Below, one piece after another: positions 26,644 to 35,943 of a DNA stretch of 64,000 bases; position 1 is the first letter of the stretch; each line of letters starts with the position of its first letter. The notes under the pieces are model-generated. The model did no database searches and had not been told where the DNA came from. It was given only the letters and a program-made list of their open reading frames with translations. Made by a program: the position numbers and the translations under genes. Source of the DNA: Rapidithrix thailandica (GTDB taxonomy: Bacteria > Bacteroidota > Bacteroidia > Cytophagales > Flammeovirgaceae); contig NZ_JBDKWZ010000005.1 in NCBI RefSeq assembly GCF_039710355.1, forward strand, positions 372,001 to 436,000, given 5' to 3'.

Positions 26644-27034
26644 GTTAATTTGTTGGTTTGGTTAATAGTTAATCTTGCTTTTGTATATTGATGATTCAAA
26701 TAGTCAACCTTTGAAAAAAAGATAAACTATTTTCTTCGGAGTCTTTCATTTGCAATTATACAACAATATCTTGATTATAAAAGTATTATATGTCATTTTC
26801 AAAGGATCTATAGAATTGTCCCTTCTATATTGCCCGATATTTTGGATATTTGCAGCTTAAGAGCATCAGTAAATTTTATTCTGCTTCTCCGTAGAGTGGC
26901 CCCTTGCAAAACAGGCTCCGCTTTGGAGGTGAATCAGAGGGGAACTTGCTTGAATGCTCAAGGTTTGACCTTTTAATTTATCTATATACCAAATCTAGCG
27001 AATTTCATTATAAAGCTGAATAGCTGAGCGATTT
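26644..27034. other. Intergenic stretch between divergent DUF349 and ettA genes
   Basis: About 390 bases. A GATATTTG box at 26845-26852 (one mismatch to TAnnTTTG) could start ettA transcription and would leave a ~175-base leader. That leader has a G/C-rich segment around 26895-26940 with a small CTCC / GGAG hairpin. No gene seen. Confidence 0.45.
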
Positions 27035-28714
27035 ATGAGTAGCGAAAAAATAATATTTTCAATGAATCAGGTGAGTAAATATTACCCACCTAAAAAGCAA
27101 GTGCTAAAAGACATTTACTTGTCGTTTTTCTACGGTGCTAAAATCGGAGTCCTGGGACTGAACGGTTCCGGTAAATCTACCTTATTAAAAATTATAGCCG
27201 GCTTAGACAAAGAATATGTAGGCGAAGTGGTGTTTTCACCCGGCTTTACGGTGGGTTACCTGGAACAAGAGCCTCAAATGGATCTTCAAAAAACAGTGAA
27301 AGAGGTGGTCGAAGAAGGGGTAAAAGAGGTAGTGGACTTGTTGAAGGAGTTTGAAGATATCAATTTGAAATTTGCCGATCCGGATGTAATGGCCGATGCC
27401 GATGCCATGGATAAATTGATCCAGAAGCAAGGGGAAGTTCAGGAGAAATTAGACCAGCTAAATGCCTGGGAGCTGGACAATCGCCTGGAAAGAGCGATGG
27501 ATGCTTTGCGTTGTCCTCCGGAAGAAGCCAAAGTTGAAAACCTCTCCGGGGGAGAAAAACGCCGGGTAGCCTTGTGCCGACTGTTGTTACAAGAGCCGGA
27601 TGTTTTGCTGTTGGATGAGCCTACTAACCACCTGGATGCAGAGTCGGTTTTATGGCTGGAGCAACACCTACAGCAATATAAAGGAACGGTGATAGCAGTG
27701 ACTCACGACCGTTATTTCCTCGATAACGTGGCTGGTTGGATTCTGGAATTAGACCGTGGAGAAGGGATTCCTTGGAAAGGCAATTATTCTTCTTGGTTGG
27801 ACCAGAAGAAGAACCGTCTGGAGCAAGAGGAGAAAACCGAATCCAAAAGACAGAAAACCTTACAAAGGGAATTGGACTGGATTCGCATGGCACCTAAAGC
27901 ACGGCATGCCAAACAAAAAGCCCGTATCAATTCGTATGAAAAGCTCCTGGGGGAAGAAGTGAAGGAGAAAGAAGCCAAACTGGAGTTGTATATCCCTGCC
28001 GGGCCTCGTTTGGGAGACAAAGTAATTGAGGCAGCAGATGTGTCGAAAGCATTTGGAGACAAGCTCTTGTTTGAAGACCTTAGTTTTGCGTTACCTCAAG
28101 GGGGAATTGTGGGAGTAGTAGGGCCTAACGGAGCAGGGAAAACTACTTTGTTCAAACTGATTACCGGACAAGAAAAGCCGGATACCGGTACTTTTGACAT
28201 CGGTCAGACGGTGGAAATTGCCTATGTGGATCAGGAACACGTTAACCTGGATCCAAACAAGAGCGTATGGGAGGCCATTTCGGAAGGGAACGAATTGATT
28301 CCTTTGGGAGGCCGGGAAGTGAATTCCAGAGCGTATGTCAGCAAGTTTAACTTCTCGGGAAATGACCAACAGAAAAAAGTGGGACAACTTTCCGGAGGAG
28401 AGCGTAACCGCGTGCACCTGGCCCTTACTCTGAAACAAGGGGCGAATTTGCTCTTGCTGGATGAACCGACCAACGACTTGGATGTAAATACCCTCCGGGC
28501 TTTGGAAGAAGGCCTGGATAATTTTGCCGGATGTGCCGTGGTGATCTCTCACGACCGTTGGTTCTTAGACCGGATCGCAACCCATATCCTGGCCTTTGAA
28601 GGAGACTCGAAGGTACGGTTTTTTGAAGGAAACTTCTCCGAATACGAAGCAAAACGTATTGAAGAGCTCGGAGAAGTGGCGCCTAAACGTATCCGATACA
28701 AAAGTTTAAAATAG
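27035..28714 (+). CDS. ettA: Energy-dependent translational throttle protein EttA (ABC-F)
   Basis: A 559-residue soluble ABC-F ATPase that binds the ribosomal E site and gates the first elongation step according to ADP/ATP level. Two ABC domains: Walker A GLNGSGKS (41-48), signature LSGGEKRR (170-177) and Walker B LLLDEPTNHL in the first; GPNGAGKTT, LSGGERNR and LLLDEPTND in the second. The arm insertion (~95-140) and the basic linker with KARHAKQKARINSYEKL are the EttA type, as is the total length (about 555). No membrane segments. Confidence 0.95.
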   Translation: MSSEKIIFSMNQVSKYYPPKKQVLKDIYLSFFYGAKIGVLGLNGSGKSTLLKIIAGLDKEYVGEVVFSPGFTVGYLEQEPQMDLQKTVKEVVEEGVKEVVDLLKEFEDINLKFADPDVMADADAMDKLIQKQGEVQEKLDQLNAWELDNRLERAMDALRCPPEEAKVENLSGGEKRRVALCRLLLQEPDVLLLDEPTNHLDAESVLWLEQHLQQYKGTVIAVTHDRYFLDNVAGWILELDRGEGIPWKGNYSSWLDQKKNRLEQEEKTESKRQKTLQRELDWIRMAPKARHAKQKARINSYEKLLGEEVKEKEAKLELYIPAGPRLGDKVIEAADVSKAFGDKLLFEDLSFALPQGGIVGVVGPNGAGKTTLFKLITGQEKPDTGTFDIGQTVEIAYVDQEHVNLDPNKSVWEAISEGNELIPLGGREVNSRAYVSKFNFSGNDQQKKVGQLSGGERNRVHLALTLKQGANLLLLDEPTNDLDVNTLRALEEGLDNFAGCAVVISHDRWFLDRIATHILAFEGDSKVRFFEGNFSEYEAKRIEELGEVAPKRIRYKSLK

Positions 28715-28746
28715 TCAACTGTCAGCAGAGTCGGTTTTTGACCGGT

Positions 28747-28812
28747 AAAGGCAAAAGGGAGAAGGAAGGCAACAGTGTTATTACTGAGCTTTTTCCTTCT
28801 CTCTGGCCTTTT
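28747..28812 (+). terminator. Long hairpin after ettA
   Basis: Outer stem AAAGGC / GCCTTT (6 bp) around an inner 11-bp stem GGGAGAAGGAA / TTCCTTCTCTC (one G-T), then a short T-run. It begins 32 bases after the stop. T-run is short, so moderate confidence. Confidence 0.5.
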
Positions 28813-28861
28813 ATTTGGTCAAAGATTGTTAACTCTTGCTTTTTTGCTCTGTGCTTAATGC

Positions 28862-28889
28862 TTGAATTTTAAGGAATAGTCTAACTTTG
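28862..28889 (+). promoter_or_regulatory. Candidate promoter of mutL
   Basis: TAACTTTG (28882-28889) matches the -7 consensus; a TTG lies 17 bases before it, slightly close for a -33 element. Predicted leader about 60 bases. Confidence 0.45.
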
Positions 28890-28957
28890 CTTATTACTCG
28901 TTGCAAATGATTCTTTAGACCCAAGGGTGTAGGACGCATTAAATAGGAATGAACATT

Positions 28958-30883
28958 ATGCAAGATATTATAAATCTTTTACCTGAAACATTAGCGAACC
29001 AAATAGCCGCGGGAGAGGTTGTCCAAAGGCCGTCTTCAGTAGTGAAAGAGTTGTTGGAAAATGCTTTGGATGCCCAAGCGCAGAATATAAAATTAATTGT
29101 AAAAGACGCAGGAAAAACGCTGGTTCAGGTAATTGATGACGGAGTGGGAATGTCGGAAACGGATGCCCGTATGTGTTTTGAAAGACATGCAACCTCTAAA
29201 ATATCCAAAACCGATGATTTGTTTGCCATCAAAACCTTTGGCTTCCGGGGGGAGGCCATGGCCTCCATCGCTGCGGTAGCGCAAGTGGAATTGAAAACCC
29301 GGAGAGAGGATGATGAAACCGGTTGCCGGATTGATATCCGGGGTTCTGAAGTGAAAGAACAAGAACCCACCGCCTGTGCAAAAGGGGCTTCCATCTCCGT
29401 AAAAAACTTGTTTTATAATGTTCCGGCCCGGAGAAAGTTTCTGAAATCCAATCCCGTAGAGACCAAACACATCATTGAAGAGTTTCAACGAGCAGCCTTG
29501 GCCAATCCATCGGTCAATATGTCGATGTACCAGGATGATTTGGAAACCTACAACTTACGAGCCGGCAACCTGGCTAAGCGAATCATTCACCTTTTTGGGA
29601 AAAGTTATCAAAATCAATTGATTCCCGTAGAGGAACAGTTTAACGATATTCATATCAAAGGGTATATCGGTAAGCCCGAATGTGCCAAAAAATCAAAAGG
29701 AACACAGTTTTTCTTTGTCAATGACCGCTTCATCCGGCACCCGTACCTGAACCACGCAGTGGTCAATGCCTTTGAAGGGTTAATTACCGAAGATCAAAAT
29801 CCTTTTTACCATATCGGAATCTATCTGGACCCTCGCAAAGTGGATGTGAATGTGCATCCTACGAAAACAGAGGTGAAATTTGACGATGAGCGGGCTTTGT
29901 ATGCCATCATCCGCTCGGCTGTTAAACAAGCTTTATCCGGTTTGGGAATAGCTCCTACCATTGATTTTGAGTTCAATACTAACTTGGGATCTATGGACAG
30001 CTCCGCGATCGAAATGGACAAACCGGATGTGGAGAAAATTATCCGGCAGGAATTGGGTTCCGGTCACATCGCGGCATCGGAAGAAACCCGGCAAGCCAAC
30101 AACAAAAGAAATTGGGAAAAACTTTACCCGGGGGGCGCGTCAAATCAGTTTTCCCGTTGGAATTTTAAAGAGGTAACCGACAACCTGACGGATAACAGCC
30201 CCGGGGAGGCCTCGCAAGAGGAACTGAAATTTGAGCCCGCGCCTCAATCAACTAACAATGCGGAGCAGGCACCCCCGAAAATACCGGTGACCAGCCCCCA
30301 AGCCAAATCGCCTGCGCCTACAATGAGCACTAACATCCTGGTGCATAAAGAGTTTATCGTTTGTCAGGTGAAATCAGGCATGTTGATTATCAACCGGAAA
30401 GCGGCCCACCAACGGGTGTTGTATGACAAATTTGTCCGGCAGCTGGAAAACCGCAGCGGTTCGTCCCAGCGCTTGTTATTTCCTAAAAATTATGAGTTTC
30501 AACCGGCCGATTTTTCCGTATTATTGATGATGAAAGAAGAGCTGCAATCCATCGGGTTTGGGATCGAAGAGTTTGGAAAAAATGCCTTGATGATCAATGG
30601 GGTACCGGCCGACTTGACAGAAGGGGATATCAAGGATGTACTGGATGATTTGATTCATCAATTTAAGAACGGCCAAGATGAAATTGGCAATACCCGCTAC
30701 AGACATATCGCTGCCGTCCTGGCCAAAAAAGTGGCCGGTACGTATCGAAAAGAGCTGGAAAGCGAGGAGTTGAATTCCTTGATCGAGCAACTTTTTGCGA
30801 GCTCCAATCCGAACTATACACCGGACGGTAAAAAAATCATTGTGCCCATGGACTTGAAAACACTCCACGAAATGTTTTCATAA
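28958..30883 (+). CDS. mutL: DNA mismatch repair protein MutL
   Basis: A 641-residue mismatch-repair GHKL ATPase. N-terminal motifs are complete: NQIAAGEVVQRPSSVVKELL, ENALDA, DDGVGM and TFGFRGEAMASIAAV. A low-complexity linker (~380-450) leads to the C-terminal dimerisation domain. The endonuclease motif normally DQHAxxE is here NRKAAHQR, and the C-terminal CPHGRP metal motif reads TPDGKK, so the nuclease residues are missing. An ATG three codons upstream (28949) is possible, but AGGA at 28944-28947 spaces better to 28958 and MQDIINLLPE matches the family start. Confidence 0.95.
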   Translation: MQDIINLLPETLANQIAAGEVVQRPSSVVKELLENALDAQAQNIKLIVKDAGKTLVQVIDDGVGMSETDARMCFERHATSKISKTDDLFAIKTFGFRGEAMASIAAVAQVELKTRREDDETGCRIDIRGSEVKEQEPTACAKGASISVKNLFYNVPARRKFLKSNPVETKHIIEEFQRAALANPSVNMSMYQDDLETYNLRAGNLAKRIIHLFGKSYQNQLIPVEEQFNDIHIKGYIGKPECAKKSKGTQFFFVNDRFIRHPYLNHAVVNAFEGLITEDQNPFYHIGIYLDPRKVDVNVHPTKTEVKFDDERALYAIIRSAVKQALSGLGIAPTIDFEFNTNLGSMDSSAIEMDKPDVEKIIRQELGSGHIAASEETRQANNKRNWEKLYPGGASNQFSRWNFKEVTDNLTDNSPGEASQEELKFEPAPQSTNNAEQAPPKIPVTSPQAKSPAPTMSTNILVHKEFIVCQVKSGMLIINRKAAHQRVLYDKFVRQLENRSGSSQRLLFPKNYEFQPADFSVLLMMKEELQSIGFGIEEFGKNALMINGVPADLTEGDIKDVLDDLIHQFKNGQDEIGNTRYRHIAAVLAKKVAGTYRKELESEELNSLIEQLFASSNPNYTPDGKKIIVPMDLKTLHEMFS

Positions 30884-30892
30884 TTTATTCAC

Positions 30893-30923
30893 TTTACAAA
30901 AAAGGTAATTCTTTGTATTTTTG
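30893..30923 (+). promoter_or_regulatory. Candidate promoter of clpS
   Basis: TTTA (30893-30896), 19 bases, TATTTTTG (30916-30923). The -7 box is an exact match to TAnnTTTG and spacing fits; the -33 box has one mismatch. Confidence 0.5.
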
Positions 30924-31021
30924 AAGAGGTTGACCTTCGCGTAACCTGGCAGCTAAAGCCTTGAGGGAAAGCACAAAAGAGGTGACAAACCAATTGTATT
31001 TTGTTAAATAAAGAGATTGTA

Positions 31022-31309
31022 ATGAGATTTCATTTTGAGGAAGACACTGAAGTACTAGAGCAGGAAGAGGTTGATACCGGGTCAGGTGAGCAGTGTGAGC
31101 TAACGGTCTTTAACGATGATGTAAATACGTTTGATCATGTGATTCAAACCCTCATCGAAGTATGCCGGCACTCTCAGGAACAAGCCGAACAGTGTACGTA
31201 TATCATTCATTATAAAGGAAAGTGTGCCGTAAAGGTAGGTTCGTTTGAAGAGTTGGTGCCGATGCGAAATGCCATTTGTGACCGGGGAATTTCGGCAGAG
31301 GTATTATAA
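31022..31309 (+). CDS. clpS: ATP-dependent Clp protease adaptor ClpS
   Basis: A 95-residue adaptor that hands N-degron substrates to ClpA/ClpC-ClpP. The core LTVFNDDVNTFDHVIQTLIE is the family signature, with the Asn-Asp-Asp and hydrophobic pocket; HYKGKCAVKVGSFEELVPMR follows. The acidic N-terminus (FEEDTEVLEQEEVD) is the flexible extension. The frame is open seven codons further upstream from a TTG, but ATG at 31022 is preferred. Own promoter and terminator; no clpA/clpC adjacent. Confidence 0.93.
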   Translation: MRFHFEEDTEVLEQEEVDTGSGEQCELTVFNDDVNTFDHVIQTLIEVCRHSQEQAEQCTYIIHYKGKCAVKVGSFEELVPMRNAICDRGISAEVL

Positions 31310-31336
31310 GGCATCACCTGTATATCAAAAAATAAC

Positions 31337-31378
31337 AAAAGCCATTATCCGGAAGGTATCCGGGATAATGGCTTTTTT
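31337..31378 (+). terminator. Intrinsic terminator of clpS
   Basis: A 14-bp perfect stem (AAAAGCCATTATCC / GGATAATGGCTTTT), 12-base loop, ending in TTTTTT. Also has an A-run upstream. Confidence 0.92.
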
Positions 31379-31855
31379 GTGTTATCATTTGTTGAGTAAG
31401 CGATCGTGTGCTTTCGTCAAAACTTGCCGGTGTTTTATACAAGAAAACCTGTAGCCTTACAAGTTTAATTGTTATGAATGACTAACATTTTGTTTAATGA
31501 TTTTGAAAAAATGATATCAAAGGACGCGTTAATATGTTCAGTTTTCATATAGAATATAGCTGGTTAAAAGAATTTTACTTATTAACTCAGCAAAGGACCC
31601 TCTTTATATTTTTTAGTTTTTTTAATCACAGAGAAAGTTTACAAAGGTAAGGGAGAAAGGAGAATTCTTATTTTCCTGTTCTTTTTCTCTTCTTGCAAAT
31701 GAAATGACGGTATGATGAATCCTCTTAATCAATTAGTTAGGAAAATAGAAAGAGGCTGTTGTACGGCAAGGTGTTGATGTAAGAAAAAAACGGATTGTTG
31801 CTGATTAATCGTCTCTTGTTTGATAGATCTGTAAAATCGTTTATTTTCTTTCAAC
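31379..31855. other. Intergenic stretch, ~480 bases
   Basis: Lies between the clpS terminator and the end of the MerR-type gene. A/T-rich with scattered stops in every frame. I see no gene, repeat or clear hairpin. Confidence 0.5.
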
Positions 31856-32767
31856 TTAGTAATACCGCTTGCCGGATAATCGCCTCTTTTCTTCTTCCAG
31901 ATGTTGGATGAGGTATTTATAATGGGTGATGATGAGCATGTTTTCAGGGATGTCCAGATCCTGTCCTACGACCTGATAACCAGAGATGAAAATAGAGGCC
32001 TCGGGAAATGTCTTCGAGAGTTTTTCCAGATAGCTTCCGGCCTTCTCTACATTGGGGTGAGAGGTCAGTACTGTCAATAAATAGTCGGGTTGATGGGTGT
32101 GGTAAGCTGTTTCCAAATCGTCAAGGGGAAGGCTTTGCCCCAGGTAAATCACCTGGTTGCCCCTGGATTTGATCAGGTACGTAGCAAAGAGTAGGCTTAA
32201 TTCGTGCAATTCACCCTCCGGCAAGAACAGCATGTACTTTTTCCGTTTTTCCTGATCAGCAGTCAGTTGGGCATCGATGGCAACGATCAGTTTTTGCCGG
32301 ATCAAGTTCGAGATGAAATGCTCATGTGCCGGGTTAATGACATCGGTCTGCCAAAGAAAACCCACCTTGATCAAAAACGGGTAAATGATATGTACCATGG
32401 TATCTTCAAAACCCAATTGCAGAATGTTCGTAGAGAGGATTTTTTCAAACTGGGCTTCATTGATTTCGATCATGGCCGTGATCAATGCGTTGATCTGATC
32501 TTGATACCCTTCATTGTTATCCAAAATATCTTTGACTTTTTGCCATATTTCTTCTTTGCTCATTTTGGCAATTTTGGAAATTTTAAAGCCATTGTTGTTG
32601 AGCAATGCTATATTTAGCATGAGTTTTAAGTCAGAAGAGTCGTAATAACGAATATTGGAATCGGTTCGCTGAGGTTGGATGATATTATAGCGCTGTTCCC
32701 AAATGCGAATGGTATGCGCTTTAATGCCTGTTAAATGCTCAAGGTCTTTGATGGAATAACCGGTCAA
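31856..32767 (-). CDS. MerR-family regulator with B12-binding domain (CarH-like)
   Basis: A 303-residue transcription regulator. Residues 1-75 are a MerR winged helix (YSIKDLEHLTGIKAHTIRIW, then RYYDSSDL). Residues ~85-165 form the helical cap, with W139-x9-E149-H150, the CarH motif that contacts the adenosyl group. Residues ~177-290 are a cobalamin-binding Rossmann domain; H188 in GELHELS is placed as the lower axial ligand (ExHxxS here, usual DxHxxG/ExHxxG). In CarH, AdoB12 holds the dark repressor tetramer and light breaks it. No carotenoid genes are nearby, so the target is unclear. Two inverted repeats lie upstream. Confidence 0.85.
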   Translation of the reverse strand: MTGYSIKDLEHLTGIKAHTIRIWEQRYNIIQPQRTDSNIRYYDSSDLKLMLNIALLNNNGFKISKIAKMSKEEIWQKVKDILDNNEGYQDQINALITAMIEINEAQFEKILSTNILQLGFEDTMVHIIYPFLIKVGFLWQTDVINPAHEHFISNLIRQKLIVAIDAQLTADQEKRKKYMLFLPEGELHELSLLFATYLIKSRGNQVIYLGQSLPLDDLETAYHTHQPDYLLTVLTSHPNVEKAGSYLEKLSKTFPEASIFISGYQVVGQDLDIPENMLIITHYKYLIQHLEEEKRRLSGKRYY

Positions 32768-32776
32768 CGTCTTTTC

Positions 32777-32822
32777 TGTTTGTTGTTAAACAAATATCTA
32801 TTTTTCTTCTACATAAGTAGAA
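32777..32822. promoter_or_regulatory. Two inverted repeats upstream of the CarH-like gene
   Basis: TGTTT-N6-AAACA (32777-32792) and TTCTAC-N4-GTAGAA (32807-32822) lie 10-55 bases before the regulator's start, in the 287-base region shared with the divergent hydrolase gene. They are reasonable operators for an autoregulated dimeric or tetrameric MerR protein, but this is inference. Confidence 0.4.
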
Positions 32823-33054
32823 CCCTTTTTTGTTTGAAGGGAATTTCAAGGGTTATTTCTCTATGTAACTAAACGAAAATGGAAATGTTTCTATTTTCTC
32901 TAAAAGAAATCTGTTTTAGAAATTACTAGAAATCATCCACAAAGTTATGGACTCCCGGGAAACTTATTATAAAAGTAAGGAGTCTTAATAGACAAGCAGG
33001 CAAGAAATGCCAGTACATTGTAATTACCAGGTAAAAAAACAATAAACAACTCGC

Positions 33055-33837
33055 ATGTTAGAAGGCAAACTTACATGGACCAAATACGGAAATGGCGAAA
33101 AGGTGGTGTTGGCCTTTCATGGGTTCGGTCAGCACCGGTCCATCTATGAGAAATTAGGCGAAAAGGTGGAAAATGTAAGCGTTTACAGTTTTGACCTTTT
33201 TTTTCACGGCAGCAATCATTTGGTCACGCTGTCGCTCTCCAAAAGGCAGTTTAGTGAAGCCATCGAGCATTTTTTGGAAGAGCACGGTATCACACGGTTT
33301 AGCATTATTGCATATTCCATTGGTGTACGTTCGGCCTTGGCCATCGTGGAGAAATTTCCGGTTCAAGTGGAAGAATTGGTATTATTAGCGCCTGATGGCA
33401 TCCGGACCAATGCCATTTATAAAATTGCTACCGGGACGCGCTTGGGCAATCTGTTTTTTAAACACCTCATCGAAAATACCCACTTAATACTAAGTACCTT
33501 GGACCTTTTCTACAAACGGAATTGGTTGGATAAAGAGACGTATAAGGTGGCTTACCGGCTCTTGTCAGATCCTTTTACAGCCCACAGGGTCTATAATGCC
33601 TGGATGGTTTATCGCAAGTTTACGTTTGATACTCAAAAAATAGCGAGTATTTTGAACCAGTATCAGATTCCCGTGAAGATTATTTTGGGGGCCAAAGACA
33701 GCATTATCCCTGCCAAACCTGTTCAGAATTTTGCAAAGCTACTGAGGCATTGTCAGTGCCAAACCGTGCCCGGAGGACATATTTACTTACTTCAGCAATT
33801 CCTCCGGACTCATGCGGCACTTTTGTTTACGGAATGA
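33055..33837 (+). CDS. Alpha/beta hydrolase
   Basis: A 260-residue alpha/beta-fold hydrolase. The oxyanion region LAFHGFGQHRS is followed by nucleophile S88 (IIAYSIG, with Ala in place of the first Gly), acid D215 (LGAKDSIIP) and H242 (GGHIYLL), so the triad looks complete. A lid of ~60 residues lies between 120 and 180. No signal peptide. Divergent from the CarH-like regulator, and its 3' end overlaps apbE by 11 bases tail to tail. Substrate unknown. Confidence 0.85.
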   Translation: MLEGKLTWTKYGNGEKVVLAFHGFGQHRSIYEKLGEKVENVSVYSFDLFFHGSNHLVTLSLSKRQFSEAIEHFLEEHGITRFSIIAYSIGVRSALAIVEKFPVQVEELVLLAPDGIRTNAIYKIATGTRLGNLFFKHLIENTHLILSTLDLFYKRNWLDKETYKVAYRLLSDPFTAHRVYNAWMVYRKFTFDTQKIASILNQYQIPVKIILGAKDSIIPAKPVQNFAKLLRHCQCQTVPGGHIYLLQQFLRTHAALLFTE

Positions 33838-34855
33838 GTAGTGAGTCTAACCCCTTGGAGTGGTAAACATTTAATTTTCCCGCTTCATCGTAAATTAAAA
33901 AGCCTTCAAGATCTTCTCTACTGTTTAGCAACTCTTTGGATTTTTCGGTGCCCAGTACCATAAAGGCAGTGGCAAAGGCATCGGCGGTCATACAATCCCT
34001 GGCAAAAACCGTAGCGCTTAATAAATTTTGTTCGAGGGGATAGCCGGATTTGGGATCTATGGTATGTACATATTTTTTTCCGTCTTTGATATAGTAGTTC
34101 AGATAATTTCCCGAAGTGGCCATTGCCCGGTTATCCAATTGAACTTTGGCGGTGAGTTCTTTGCCTCCTTCTTCTAAATAATTGGGGTTTTTAATGCCAA
34201 TCAACCAAGTTTTTTTCTGGATGTTGTGGCCCTTGGTCACTAGTTCCCCACCCACTTCTACCATGAAGTTATGAATAGCTTTACTTTCCAAGTACTGGGC
34301 AATCAAATCTACGGCATAGCCTTTGGCAATAGCGCTGAAGTCCAGTTGTACATTTGGATTGGTCTTCCAAAGGCTATCTTGGTCGAAGCTGATTTTGTGA
34401 AAACCTATATATTGCAGTACGGAATCTATTTGAGCCGAATCCAAGGATACGGCTTTTTGCGGACCAAAGCCCCAGGCTTGTACCAATGGCATAATGGTTG
34501 GATCAAAAGCTCCTCCGGTGGCTTCATAAATCTGCTCACTGGCTTTTAAGACAGGGTAGAAAAAAGGGGAGCGAAAACGAATGGAAGTACCTTGGTTGAA
34601 TTCGGAAATTTCGGAACTGGGAATATAGGTGGAAAGCGATTGGTTAAACTGTTTTAATAAACTGTCGATCTCCTTGTCAAAGGAAAGAGCTTCCGGGTGT
34701 AAATATTTTACATTGTAAGGTACCGTTCCCATGGTTTCCCCACTTATATGTACTTCTTCAAAAGAAATTTTATCTTTTTTCCTGAATTGATAGACCAGAA
34801 AAATCAGACTGATCAGAATGATGGAGTACAGAATGTTTTTTTTGTGATTGCCCAT
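33827..34855 (-). CDS. apbE: FAD:protein FMN transferase (ApbE)
   Basis: A 342-residue enzyme that attaches FMN from FAD to a threonine of target flavoproteins such as NqrB/NqrC and RnfG. N-terminal membrane anchor or signal (ILYSIILISLIFLVYQ). Family motifs: ETMGT near the start, FDPTIMPLV, DFSAIAKGYAVD and the metal-binding DCMTADAFATAFMVLG. The frame is open 20 codons further (34915), but MGNHKKN at 34855 is the better start since it precedes the membrane segment. The stop overlaps the end of the convergent hydrolase gene. Nqr genes are not in the window. Confidence 0.93.
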   Translation of the reverse strand: MGNHKKNILYSIILISLIFLVYQFRKKDKISFEEVHISGETMGTVPYNVKYLHPEALSFDKEIDSLLKQFNQSLSTYIPSSEISEFNQGTSIRFRSPFFYPVLKASEQIYEATGGAFDPTIMPLVQAWGFGPQKAVSLDSAQIDSVLQYIGFHKISFDQDSLWKTNPNVQLDFSAIAKGYAVDLIAQYLESKAIHNFMVEVGGELVTKGHNIQKKTWLIGIKNPNYLEEGGKELTAKVQLDNRAMATSGNYLNYYIKDGKKYVHTIDPKSGYPLEQNLLSATVFARDCMTADAFATAFMVLGTEKSKELLNSREDLEGFLIYDEAGKLNVYHSKGLDSLLIP

Positions 34856-34950
34856 TGTTTTAACTTGATATTGAAATGTTATCGCAAAACTCCTTTTAAT
34901 ATAGAAATATACCAATATTTTCAGGAGATAATTTATCCGGGCTTTTTGTG

Positions 34951-34958
34951 TATTTTTG
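34951..34958 (+). promoter_or_regulatory. Candidate -7 box (TATTTTTG) for map
   Basis: An exact TAnnTTTG match, same octamer as before clpS, 123 bases before the map ATG. No -33 TTTG at standard spacing. Confidence 0.35.
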
Positions 34959-35081
34959 AGGGCCGTTTTAAGCTGGGCGATCGGTTTTTTTTAGGATGAT
35001 ATCCCTTTTATGCAAAGGCAGATATTACAATATCACCAAAAAAGTATTATACTTATATTTATACAATAAATAAGGTAATTT

Positions 35082-35840
35082 ATGTCTATACAATCAGCTG
35101 CCGAATTAGACGGCATGAAGCAGGTTTGCGAAGCCGTCGGAATTACACTAAAAAAAATGCGGGAATACGCCCGGCCGGGGATGAGTACTTTGGAACTGGA
35201 TGAATATGGTAGGGGGATTTTGGAATCCTTTGGAGCCAGTCCCGCTCCTAAAAAAGACTATAACTTTCCAGGTTGTGCATGTATCAGTGTGAATGATGAA
35301 GTAGCACATGGTATTCCTTCCAACCGGAAAATTTTAAAAGAAGGGGATTTGGTCAATGTTGACGTATCCGCTGAATTGAACGGGTATTATGGCGATAACG
35401 GAGGGTCGTTTATCTTAGGCGATGACATTCAACAACTGAACCCTTTGGTACAGGCTTCCCAGGAAATTCTGCATATGGCCATCCGTAGAATTAAAGGCGG
35501 GGTGAAAATTGCAGACCTTGGCGGGTTTATTGAGTTGGAAGCCAAAAAACGGGGTTTTAACGTGATTAAAAACCTGGCCGGACACGGCATCGGATTGAAG
35601 TTACACGAAGCTCCTCGTGAGATTCTTTGTTATAAAGACCGTTGGAACAAAGCGCGTTTCCGGAAAAATTCGGTCATTGCACTGGAAACTTTCATTTCTA
35701 CCAAAGACCGGTATGCCTACGAGCAAGCTGACGGTTGGACACTGAAAACCAAAAACGGTTCTTTTGTCGCGCAACATGAGCATACCTTGTTAATCACCGA
35801 CGATGAGCCTGTCATCTTAACTCATTCGAACGGTATTTAA
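35082..35840 (+). CDS. map: Type I methionine aminopeptidase
   Basis: A 252-residue metallo-aminopeptidase that removes initiator methionine. The five metal ligands are visible: D94 (NVDVSAEL), D105 (GYYGDNGG), H168 (GHGIGL), E202 (ALETFIS) and E233 (QHEHTLLI); H76 (EVAHGIP) is the substrate-site histidine. The D105 segment reads DNGGSF rather than the common DTxxTF. In many genomes map sits in the ribosomal operon; this one is isolated, so it may be a second copy. Confidence 0.95.
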   Translation: MSIQSAAELDGMKQVCEAVGITLKKMREYARPGMSTLELDEYGRGILESFGASPAPKKDYNFPGCACISVNDEVAHGIPSNRKILKEGDLVNVDVSAELNGYYGDNGGSFILGDDIQQLNPLVQASQEILHMAIRRIKGGVKIADLGGFIELEAKKRGFNVIKNLAGHGIGLKLHEAPREILCYKDRWNKARFRKNSVIALETFISTKDRYAYEQADGWTLKTKNGSFVAQHEHTLLITDDEPVILTHSNGI

Positions 35841-35943
35841 ATAAAAACAGGGGGGTAAAGCCAGTGAGAGTCAAGGAGGGATACGTTACACGGGAATAAC
35901 CGGAAAATTTCCTATATTCAAACCTTGGATAAATTGCAACCGT

